Shown here: one piece after another, positions 11,383 through 21,658 of the stretch | Layout: each line of letters begins with the position of its first letter | How positions within the stretch are numbered: the stretch's first letter is position 1 | Source: Kalmusia sp. IMI 367209 | Lineage: Eukaryota > Ascomycota > Dothideomycetes > Pleosporales > Didymosphaeriaceae | Direction: 5' to 3' | Assembly (NCBI GenBank): GCA_027946365.1 | Contig: JAPEUQ010000014.1 | Coordinates: 1,116,001 to 1,180,000, forward strand | DNA: 64,000 nucleotides | Made by a program: the position numbers and the translations under genes | The notes under the pieces: generated by a model | What the model was told of the DNA's origin: nothing | What the model saw: the letters and a program-made list of their open reading frames with translations, nothing else | Databases searched by the model: none

Positions 11383-13281
11383 ATGGTTGTGCACCAGCAA
11401 GGCATTATCGCGCAGCGGGAGTACAGCACTCTACCATCAGGCCCAAATCATATTCCTTTCTTGGGGAATTTATGGACGTTCTATGAATTAAACACGGAAC
11501 CAACCGATGTCTGCATGCGCCTTTCACGCCAAGGGGATCACATGACTACACTGTGGCTCGGCTCTTCTCCCGTGGTTCTGATCAACAGCCCCAAAGTTGC
11601 TCACAATCTCCTTCAAAAGGTATGATAGTCAATTTACATTGGATTACAAGCATCAATCATATATCTAAGCCATCGAAAGCTAACTTAAAGTTCAAAGCAA
11701 GCATCTATAACTTCGTCTAGACCGATGCACAACACATTTCAGTATGAAAGCTTACCGTCCAGGATCGTGCTAACTCCAGCCGGCGAGGCATACCAAAAAC
11801 TGCGCAGTATCTATCAGCCCTGGCTCCATAATGCAAACTTGCCAATATTTCGTACACAACAAGCTGAAGAGTCAGTGCATTTGCTAGAATCTCTTCTTCA
11901 TTCACCTAACTCTTTTCGCTTTGAGTGTGAGCGATACGCAATGAATGCCCTCTTCAGAGGCATATATGGCACACGAATCGACGAAGGAGATAACGAAAGA
12001 ATGCGTTCTATGTACAAAATCTGGGAGCGGGTATACCTCTGTAAGATATGTTTTCTTTCGCGACGACTTCAGACATAATGTTCGCCAAAGATAAAACAAT
12101 CTAGACTTCCTGCCGGGTACCTTGCCATTCGACTATCTCCCATTACTCCTACGACTCCCATCCTGGTTTCAACCATGGAAGAGAGTAATCGAGCGACTTA
12201 AAAGAGACGAGCTGTCACTACACGCTTCCGCATGGCACAAGCACAAAGAATCGTCGCAGATTTACATGGAACAACAAGAGACCCTCGCGGCAAAACTAGA
12301 AGATGTAAGTAAAGCTGGCGAGAGGGAGGAAACAGAGGCATCAGTGACATTAAGAAGTTCATTGCGGACCATAGCGATTTTCATGCAGCCGGAATTGATA
12401 TCCTCGCCATGCTGCTGGGGGCAGGGTCAGACACAACCAGCGCAGTCCTTCAAAACTTCTTCAAAGTAGCCGCTTTACATCCGCATCAGACCGTTCGAGC
12501 GCAACATTGTAGGAGATTCATCGTCGTTTGTACAATCATTGTGCAACTGTTAATGATCGATAGAACTTGACGTTGTCGTGGGGCGTGATAGACTACCTTC
12601 TTGGCAAGACGAGTAAAGACTACCCTACGTCCAAGCTTTCATCAAGGAGATCCACCGCTGGGCTTCAATCGCGCCGATAGGTATTTCCTCCCGCCCATCT
12701 CATCAGTCATCTACATATCGTCTCGAGAACTAACAGATTGGGTAATGTCTAGGTATTCCGCATGCAGCTAGTGAAGACATCACGTACAGGAGTTTCATAA
12801 TTCCCAAAGGCACAATACTGATACCAAATATTATTGCGCTCCACTGAAATGCTACGAAATACCACAAGCCTCATCTCTTTCGCCCTGAGGGGTTCTTGGA
12901 TCGCGCGTATATCGGGAGGTCTCCTGCACAACAAAGCGTAGATCGCGACCACTATCATTTTGGTTTTGGTAGGCGCTTGTGTCCAGGCTATCATGTCGCT
13001 GAAGCCACGATTTTAATTGCAGTTGCACGGATCTTATGGGCTTGTGACATCGTGTCCTTGCCGACGTCTCCAATCAATATGGAGGATCAAAGGGGTGAGT
13101 AACACCTCTACAGAACGTCATTTACAAGCCTAATTGCTAATGAATTGTCCCAGAGGGTCTACTAAGGAAACCACTCCCTTTCGAAGTTGGTATTCAATGT
13201 CGAGGGTCTTTTGTTTACCATGTTCTAGCCCGAGAAGGAGCTCATGCGCAGCGACCGTGTGACAGGTGTCAGATAGTACCG
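11383..13281 (+). pseudogene. Cytochrome P450 with two nonsense codons
   Basis: P450 features appear in order across several exons: the LPSGPNHIPFLGNL hinge, an I-helix LLGAGSDTTSAV segment reached only after removing an intron starting at about 12306 (GTAAGT...TTAAG), a K-helix-like KEIHRW (ExxR), an FRPEGFLD segment, and the haem loop FGFGRRLCPGYH. Two in-frame stops interrupt exons that otherwise keep the family pattern: TAA at 12614-12616 in the Arg-rich region before LPYVQAFIKEIHRW, and TGA at 12845-12847 where related proteins have Trp. Neither can be removed by a plausible intron. The haem Cys and ExxR remain readable, so inactivation looks recent. Other introns seem normal. Confidence 0.82.
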
Positions 13282-13684
13282 TAGCACTGGCGACACAATT
13301 ACGCGATTGGACCTCATACGTTATTGATTCTATGTCTGATAAGCTGCTCATATATGGTCACGAATTTCGGGCCCAAGGCTTACAAAGCCCAGCTAGGGCC
13401 CAAATGGCGGGAGGCGCTTCGGCATAGGGCATTTTGCTTCCAGGCAGCCGACTGCACCCATGCTTTGGGTGACCGCCGTAGTATTGCTGGCTCGGGACGT
13501 CACATCGATATCTCTGTAGTGTAAGCTCATCTACCTTCGAACGGAGATTACTTCCTGTTCAAATACCAACCCGGGCAGATCTTTACATCTGCATTCCCAC
13601 TCTACGATTCACATTATCGTAATCTCTCCCAGAGCTGCAATTTTCCGATCAACACCATCGTTTAATTGCGAAATTCCGCGCCAG
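13282..13684. other. Intergenic region before the next membrane protein
   Basis: About 400 bp with no coding pattern. It presumably holds the promoter of the membrane protein gene starting at 13685. Confidence 0.4.
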
Positions 13685-14971
13685 ATGAGTGCAATTGCGA
13701 ACGGAACGGATTCTAGGGACGGTAACTTGGATGGGTATCTTCACCAGATACGAGGGGCACAATCGACATATTCTGATCTTGCTTTCTTGTTATATTTACG
13801 TGTACCTGGTCCTGCACTATACATCAACTATCCGCGGCCGGATGAAGGATTCTGGGCAGTGGTGAAACGCAAGTCTAGGTGGGCAATTCTTTCACTCTAT
13901 GCCCCAGAAGCAATCACCTTGTTTGCCGCCTGTCAATGGTCAGCCGCTCGGACGTCCATGAATAAAATACAAGCCCTCAATGGCGGTAGTCACTGGACTA
14001 TGTCTCACGGATCCTTCATAGAAAGCGGCGGATTTTGGCTACACCCTCCCGATTTTCCTGCCTTTCCGGTCAATACTCGCGCCATCTACTATCTCGCGCA
14101 ACACAATTATATTCGAATACCAAATATTAGGCGAGATGACTTGTGGGAGCGAAGCAAAGCGGATCGATTCACAAAAGTTGTGGCGTTATCTCAAAGCCTA
14201 TATCTCGTAATCCAGTGTATTGCAAGATGGAAACAATCGCTGGCTATCTCGCCACTCGAGTAAGTTACCCTCGCATTCTTGTTGTGCACAGCCTTCACAT
14301 ATTGCTTCTGGATGGAGAAGCCATTTGATGTCGGCATCCCTGTTCCCATCTATATGGAGACGCCAATCAAAGTAGTCCTACGGGAGGCTGGTGCTGTTGC
14401 CCAGCAGCCATATAGAGACACGCCTATGGACTTTGTCGAGCAACCGGGGTGGGCAATTTGGAGAAGGCGAGCTCTCTTCCTGCGCTTTGATGGAACAGCG
14501 CAGAGACCACTTCAACGCATACCGAATGATTTAGTTCAGCCACCGTTGACTCTGCGACTTGCGTTCTGTACGTGGGGTGTCACAGTCTCCCATGCTGCGA
14601 TCCATATACTGGAATGGAATTTTGACTTTCCTGCGCATGCTGAGAAGTTGATGTGGCGAGTCTCAAGTCTCGTGCTCTTCCTCGATCTCTTTGTCTGGGG
14701 CCTGGTCGAGGTATATTCAGTCAAACCAGGCTTCGACTATACGCTTACCCTACTTGGCATCTGGGAAAAGAAAGCCACAAGGCGTACATTCTGGAGAGAT
14801 TGGGCTGTTGACGGACCGGGAACTATTAGTGCAATCATGTATTTTCTTGCGAGGTCAATTTTGATTGTGGGAACATTTGTCTGCATGAGACTTTTGCCGA
14901 GCTCTGTATATAGTACGGTCCAGTGGACGAACCTTCTTCCGCACTTTCAATCCTCGGACATAGAAGAATAG
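13685..14971 (+). pseudogene. Fungal multi-pass membrane protein with one in-frame stop
   Basis: One reading frame runs 428 codons, interrupted by a single TAA at codon 193 (14261-14263). Both halves belong to the same uncharacterised ascomycete membrane-protein family. The first half has GPALYINYPRPDEGFW, MSHGSFIESGGF, LWERSKADRF and LYLVIQCIARW; the second has TLAFLLCTAFTYCFWMEKPFDVGIP and C-terminal hydrophobic segments. The stop falls between LSPLE-like and TLAFLLC blocks that are contiguous in the family, in the same frame. The only GT-AG reading that removes it is 32 nt and would delete conserved residues. The gene is either a young nonsense pseudogene or affected by a sequence error. 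No enzymatic motif was recognised. Confidence 0.75.
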
Positions 14972-16288
14972 GAATTTCGGATATAGGCTGCGATACTTTC
15001 TTGAAAAATTCAACTACGACTGAATCAAGGGTCGGACGCAATCATCTGCGCAACCTTGGTGATGGCGGCTAGGGCTTTCTAGCGCATGTCCATCTTTGAG
15101 TCTAGCCTTTCTATCTCGGAATTAGAAACGAACCTGGTTTTATCGCAATTGCGAAGGTGTCTAGCTGATACTGTGGGGTGATTTCTGTATCTAGCAGAGC
15201 TGAACACACTAATACACTCTTATACACACTGTTCAATGCTGGCTACGTGGCTCTTTGTCTGTATGGTCGTTCTGATTGATGCATTCTAATCACAATAAAG
15301 CAACTGGCAATCGGGGTGCTAAGCAAATTCAACGGCTGATGGCGCCGATGCTGCTTTTTTCGCATCGTCGTCAATGATTCGCCATCGGTATAGTATCACA
15401 AGTGGGGGCAACCGGGCCTTTAGATGATTGACAGAATCTTCGTAGATAAATTGAGAGGGTGTGCTATTGACAGCCAACTACGCGGGTTTGATGATTCCGC
15501 CATACTAAATCTATTTTCCCGTCACCAAAACATTGAAGATAGCTTCTGACCGGTTCCGCTTCAATTGAATTTGGAGCCGATGTCACTCCTCCTATCATGA
15601 ATTTGAGGGGACCGTGGCTACAATTTGATGAGATCTCAGTTTATGTGGTACTTGGGTCTTCTTGACTTGTCTCATTGAACCTTTTGAAGATGATTTTATT
15701 GTATAGTAAGGGGTGACATTAGCCATGACTGGCTCCAGTAGATCTTCGGATCCCAAGGCGTCAAGAGGGTTTGTAACAGGGTGCTTTGATAGCGGTCGAG
15801 CTTTCGTTCATTGGGATTTAAGCATCGACTTGTCCAATTAACCATTAAACAGGTGCGTCAGTCCAGTCTCAATGGATGCCGTTTCATCATCTATGCGTAG
15901 CTTTGATCCGCTAGATGCTTCGGAACTTACTAAGTCCAACTTCTTGTATATGATTAAAGGAACATGAATGTTGTACATCATTTGTTCTTATGGCAGAATT
16001 GACTGAATGTTAGCTAAGAAATGCGACGATATTTGAATGGGTCTCTAGCGGAGTAGCACAGAATCAGAATCTGGGCATAGGACTAACATCTATTGCCTAC
16101 AGCGGGTTATTGAGTGCCCATCATTAGCTCTCTTACACAATCCCTGCGACTCGAATTTTGAGCATGCTCTACCAAGTCATTCGATCACGTACATTCATGT
16201 AACAACTGGCTTCGGCCGTTCACCTCGTGAACTCATCCGACATTTATCCCTCCCATATACAAGTCCCAATTCCTAATGCTTAGCAAAC
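14972..16288. other. 1.3-kb convergent intergenic region
   Basis: AT-rich sequence between two genes reading toward each other. No open frame of note and no family resemblance in either strand. Confidence 0.45.
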
Positions 16289-17598
16289 TCAACTCTTCTT
16301 TCCAACCAAGCCAGACAGTTTGACCTTCCCCAGCTGCGCCCCGCCAACCTTCTGTACCTGCGCCACAGCATCGCCCAGCAACACCCGTATCGCCCCTTCG
16401 AATCTCCGGTCCTTTCTTCGTCTCATCCATAATAACACTATCGCTAATATGACGATGTCAATGGCAATGTGCTTCACGCTGCCCCAGACAACCCTCCATA
16501 TAAATCTCAAGAAAAGGAACTTTCTTGTGTGTGTAAATAGTCGTCTTGACTCTAGCTGTTCCCGCAGAGCAGCGACCTCGGCTGTCATCTTGACGAGGGC
16601 CTGCTCAACCCGCTTCCGCCATTTCTGGTCGGCAACGGATTCGCGGGGTGGCTGGGCGGGTGCAGCGGTCGGTAACGCGGGGGTGAGTCGCGACATGAAG
16701 CTCCGCTGCTGCGGAGGTTTCGAAGGTGTGTAAGGCGTGGGCTCCTGCGGTCTGAGATCGGGCTGGACGCCTGCGTCCTCCGAGTTGGGATTGTACTGCG
16801 AGTCCGGTGCATCAACAAACTCCTCCTCCCGCTCAAGCTCCGCTTCTTCCTCTTCCAGCGCCTCTTCGCTCTGGCTCATAGGGCTCTTGATCTGGAGTGG
16901 ACTTTGGTCATCCTCATCGCCCAGCCCAACTGCTCGCGCCTTCCCCTTATCGCTTCTTGTGTTGGTGTTGAAGCCCTGGTAGTCCGGCGGAATATGCAAC
17001 CCCACAGAGCCAAGTGTCTGAGTTTGGTGCGGAGAGGATGATGACGAGGAAGGTACGTTGGACTTGACCTGGTCCCAGACGAATTCGAGCTCTGCGACGA
17101 GTTCCCGCGAGTCGGGTGAGGGCGAGGCGTATTTGTGCATCGTATCGATCAGCGTCGTGATGTACCGCCGCTTCGCTTCGGTTCGCGAAAGACCGTTCTG
17201 CTGTTTCCAAGCATCCCTATCGTTCCTTCCATCAGCGTGGAATCGGAAGGTGCGTGTCGCGTGCCTACCATTTCTCGCGCGCGCGATGTTCCTCCTCGTT
17301 GTTCCCCTCTGGCCGTTCCATTATGCCATCTACGTCGCCCTCTGGAGCCTGTTAGACGTGCATCGAAGGCGCGCTGAGCAGGGCGTACCCATGGCCTGCT
17401 TGTACAGTCCGTACAGCTTCAATCGTGTTGCAGACGGCGGCTTCTGGGAGCCGGTGCGGATCTTGTTGACTGTGTTGAGCGCATGGCTGAAAACCCTATC
17501 TGTTCACCGCTACGCATCAGCGGGCACCTCCAGACCCCGCAGCGTTGTATCTTCCAGATGTTGCGGTTTGGGGACTACGTACCCACAGAGTCGGCCAT
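16289..17598 (-). CDS. Acyl-CoA-binding, tail-anchored protein (ACBD5/Atg37-like)
   Basis: Exons 17598-17583, 17499-17389, 17341-17269 and 17216-16289 total 1128 nt, giving 375 aa. Residues about 5-105 form an acyl-CoA-binding domain: DRVF near the start, LKLYGLYKQAMEGD, EKWDAWKQQNGLSRTEAKRRY and a C-terminal helix ending LEFVWDQVKSN. A long Ser/Glu/Pro-rich disordered linker follows, then a predicted coiled coil (KWRKRVEQALVKMTAEVAAL), and then one hydrophobic segment (AIDIVILAIVLLW) followed by Arg/Lys, typical of a tail anchor. Family members bind long-chain acyl-CoA on peroxisomal or ER membranes and act in pexophagy or membrane contact. The first exon is only 16 nt; it was chosen because it supplies a start in phase with the domain. 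Looks intact and house-keeping. Confidence 0.88.
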
Positions 17599-18310
17599 GG
17601 CGGGCTTCGATTACGCGCCCCGCTGTTGGGTGCGCTTCATCCAAAGGCCTCGGGAGCTGGAGAAGGCCTCGACGAAGGAAAGCAATGCGTGTTGTGTGCG
17701 AAAGGCTGGAGGTGGGCGTCGAAGTGGTGCATGGCGATAGCTGCGGAGCCGTCCATGGTGGAGTGCTGGCCACCAGCCTGTTGATAGGGCCTCGGCTCAC
17801 CCAAGGGCCAACACGTGCCGAACTCGGAGAGCGACGAATTCACTTGTGACGACAATGTCCAACAACATACATCCCAAACCCAAAGTACGTTCAAAAAGGT
17901 CTTTTATCGGTGATAAGGTTATTATTACACACATGGAAGAGGGCATGCTTTGGTCAGATTCGTCACACCCCCGCCCTTATGCATCGTACAGACGCGGATC
18001 CCCAGCGCCATCTCGAGCGGAGTAAACGTCTTCGTGGGAGACAGCTTTCCCGCTGGCCTTGGACACAACGGTGCGAGTTGTAGTGCCATTTGGACTTGCC
18101 TTATTCGAGACAGCAAGACATGACATGTCTTGAGCGCGTGTTGTGGAAAAGCAACGGTGAACGACCTCCTCAGAGATACATTTTGACGATCGTCCACTCC
18201 TCAATGTTCCCAATACGAACACCGTGAATCATATTCCCGAGCTCCTATCAAGGGATCTTGCGCATTATAGTGATACTTGATTTGTTAATTATCAGTGGAT
18301 GGACCTCACT
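17599..18310. other. Intergenic region, no gene seen
   Basis: The 5' flank of the acyl-CoA-binding gene, then about 400 bp with no readable gene before the glutamine-synthetase relic begins. Confidence 0.4.
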
Positions 18311-18319
18311 GGGGTACTT

Positions 18320-19083
18320 CGCGAACCCATCGTCCGAGTATTCGAGATGATTACCAACGCAGGCTCTGCATCCGCCCGCTCTCCGGCACCGATGTACCGA
18401 AGCCACCCTCAAGCTTCTTACCTGGCGATTGGAAGAATCTCGTACCCGCTTGGTCCACAATACGAAAGCTACAGTTTGGTCACGCTTTGGTGATATGCAA
18501 CGCAATCCCTGACCAAGCTAGTCCTATTCACATGAGCCTGATTTCACCCCTGAAGGGATGCCCACGAAAAATGCTAGAAAAGGTAATTGCAACTGCCCAG
18601 GATGAGCTTGGTGTAACCTTCACAGCTGGCTTCGAACTTGAGTTTTACTTAACCAATGCGACAGGCAATCCATGGCACGGTGAGAGATGGCTCCCACACG
18701 GCGACGGACGAATATGATTGGAGTGAGATAATCGAGATATGCCTTTCCGACAGATAGCTTCAGGACACTGGAAGATCCGAGATATTGATGCTACTGCAAA
18801 CTTGTTCCTTGCACTTGCCGTTATAGTCGGATCCGGGCTAAGATGCATTCCGAACGCTGAAGAGCTTCAGTGGAAAGATTACACGATCATGCTTATCGAG
18901 CAAGAGAAAGTTGAACTTGGTCCGATCACCAAGATGCCTACATGCCTTGATGAAGCGATGGCTGCATTTGTCAGAAGCTGGAGGGACCTCGATCAAGTGT
19001 TGGATCTTTATATTCTTCATATATACTCTGCGGCAAATGAGCTAGAGGTAGTAACCCTCAATCACTTCTCCCAAAAGGAGTAG
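18320..19083 (+). pseudogene. Glutamine-synthetase-type relic with its centre deleted
   Basis: Two blocks fit a type-I-like (FluG/GS-domain) glutamine synthetase. The first (about 18320-18660) ends in LGVTFTAGFELEFYL, the strand bearing the Glu metal ligands. The second (about 18740-19083) resumes at DATANLFLALAVIVGSGL, a C-terminal block that normally lies some 200 residues later, and continues with LPTCLDEAMAAF-like and terminal helices. The intervening catalytic core, including the ATP and glutamate sites, is missing in about 80 bp of sequence, and the frame changes between blocks. It cannot encode an active enzyme. Whether the source was glutamine synthetase proper or a FluG-like amidohydrolase fusion cannot be decided. 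Confidence 0.72.
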
Positions 19084-19759
19084 GCAAGCATGTATAGAAG
19101 ACATGTGTAGTAAATACGATCAGACCCATAGGCATTTATGGTAGTGAGTGTATCTATGTACATCTAGATTGTACTACGCAGGTCGATGTATAAACAGGTT
19201 TTGATGACCAGCTTTGCTGGCAACCACCGCTCGCGGGCGGCGCACAATAAATTATGCCTCAATCCGATCGGGCGTGGGTGTGATGAGCTTAGTAAGAGAG
19301 CTTACGTCTAAGCACGACTTATAGCCACTTCGTCGCTTTATCTCAGGACCTCGTTCTGTTTGTGTTCCAGCAGTTCCGGGGCCAGAGATGCGGTGTTGAG
19401 TCCGTAGTGTGACCTTGGATGCGGGTGACGCTTGCCCCATCTAGCTAGCTCGAATGACTCATTATGAGATTGGACAAAGCCACACGATTCAAGTCCAAAG
19501 TTCGCTTACATATGCGTTCGCAACCCTTCCGACCACCAATCATAACTCAATTCCGTGGGCTGTGGCTGCGGTGCACGCCGAACCGCTCCTTCGTGGACTG
19601 TTCCTGGGCGGGCGCAGCAGAAAGTCTCTCGGCCTAGTCCATGCATGTAGTGTATAATAATGAGCTCTTAGCCTGCTACGATCACGAACATCAACTTTCA
19701 ATCTTTCTCTCTAAGAAATACTCTTCACTTTGATACTATCTGCAACAACCCCGAGTTTA
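19084..19759. other. Intergenic region, no gene seen
   Basis: About 675 bp with no coding pattern, including the promoter side of the zinc-finger gene at 19760. Confidence 0.4.
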
Positions 19760-20942
19760 ATGGTCAGCACACAAACAGTTGAATTATTCGACCAGAGTGA
19801 AACAATGCTAAACACTACCTCCACGGGCCCGGACAACCATGTCAACCAATTTTCCACCCCACGCCTATCGACGAACTACTTATGCGCTTCGTGCCATATC
19901 TCCTTTTCAAATGGACAGGGACAACGCGCACACATGAAAGAGCCATGGCAGTATGTTTAGATGCCTATGTTCTAGAATTCGAAAATTAATTCTGGATAGC
20001 GTACATAACGTCAAACGGCGTATGGCATGCTTACCGCCGACCCCGCTCCATGAATTTGATATACAAGCCGAGAAAAAGGTTTCCACCAAGAAGACGTCTC
20101 CTACCCGCAAAAATATACGTGCCAGTACCGTTTCCAATGACGAGGACTCAAACGAAAACAATGAGGAAGAGGAAGAGGAATCCTCGTCACCATTCCATTG
20201 TCTATTTTGTCCCGAAACCTTCACACTAGATGACGTAGGCCTCATCTCAAATCTTTTACACATGCGTACTACTCACTATTTCTCTATCCCCCACTCGGAA
20301 ACTGTGTTAGACATGCAAAGCTTCGTGGGATATCTCGCCACGGAGATCCGCACTTGGCACGAATGCCTCTACTGCGGAGCCACAAAGGACTCGACCGTGA
20401 GCATACAGAGCCACATGCGGGATAAGGGACATTGTGTCTTGAACCTCGACAGGGAACCGGAACTGCGAGATTTCTGGGAGACTTTGGAGTGGCTCGACGG
20501 GAACGACGACACCGCGCAGGTGAACGAACGCGCGATTCATCTCTCGGAGACAGAAATGCGCTTCGCTTCCGGCAAGGTGATCGCGTCTCGGCACACTACT
20601 CCCTCCTCGAGAAGACCGCCCCGAAATCGTAGTCCTGCGGCATCGACAAAATTGGCTCTACCTGCGGATTCCGAGAATGCAGAAACATTACCACCACGCT
20701 TGGCACCACAGGCATCGTCCAACCGCCGACTAGCACGCCACGAAGAAATGGCGCTGGCGGGTATTTCAGTGCAACAGCGGCAAACGCTTGTTTTGGCGGA
20801 GAAGAAGGCACAGAGGAGCGAGGCAGTCGCGAGGAGGGCGAGAGAGTGGGTGTATGCGAGGGGGGCGAATGTGCAAGAGTTTGATCAGCTGGATACGAAG
20901 GGGAAGTGGGGTAAACAGAACCATAAGTTATTGCCGAGATAG
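19760..20942 (+). CDS. Rei1/ZNF622-like C2H2 zinc-finger protein
   Basis: Two exons (19760-19950, 20000-20942; 49-nt intron) give 377 aa. Finger 1 (CASC...H...H) is followed by VHNVKRRMACLPP, matching the WHxYNLKRRVAxLPP block of Rei1. Fingers 2 and 3 are FHCLFCPETF...HMRTTH and HECLYCG...HMRDKGHC, again the Rei1 order, with an acidic EEEEEESSS stretch before finger 2. The C-terminus (LVLAEKKAQRSEAVARRA) resembles the basic tail. Rei1 acts in late 60S ribosomal subunit maturation by recycling Arx1. This protein is shorter and more divergent than typical Rei1, so it may be a second, specialised copy rather than the house-keeping gene. Confidence 0.78.
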
Positions 20943-21658
20943 AGAAACTGCTGGCTCTTTGATCTGGAGCCAGAACTATAACTTGCTCGGCTTCAGTCAT
21001 TTTGGCTATCCATTATTAGCGGCATACTACTTGAGACCTCTGGTAATTCAATATAGGTTATTGTCATGAAGCATGAATCATTCACTATGAAATATACTCT
21101 GATACGAAAAGAGATGTAAACCCTTCTATTAGCTAGGGCCTATTACCGGGCTGATTATATACGTTCTGCTGTAGCCTGTCGCCTAATGAATTGGAGCATG
21201 GCCAATGAGAGTGGTACTGCTACTACTCCCATAACTTTACACATATAAGTCTAGATTGCAAAGTAATGATGCAATGAACGAATCAAGAGATAAGGCAGGT
21301 GATGTGGGAGGCGAAACGAAACCTGTTCGTCATACCAGAATACGGTTCCTTTACCCCGTCTTGTGAATACTCACGAGCTGGTGTATATCATCTTATTGGT
21401 AACGTCAAGAAAAAGAGTGACTGTTGGACTATTTTATATCTATTTTCATTATTTGATTGGCTGATAAAACCCGTTTCTGTTCTCGTCCTCCCATACACAT
21501 AGGGTTCAAAAGTCAATACATGGAACAGACTCGGCATTTCAGATTATCTAGTGAGTAGAGAACTACCTACACCTTGAAAGAAACTTTATGAAGATACAAG
21601 ATAACAGATAGGACGCCTGTTGTCATACGAGATGATGTCTTAAGGCCGGAATTCCCTT
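20943..21658. other. Convergent intergenic region
   Basis: About 715 bp between two convergent stop codons, AT-rich, with no gene recognised. Confidence 0.45.
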
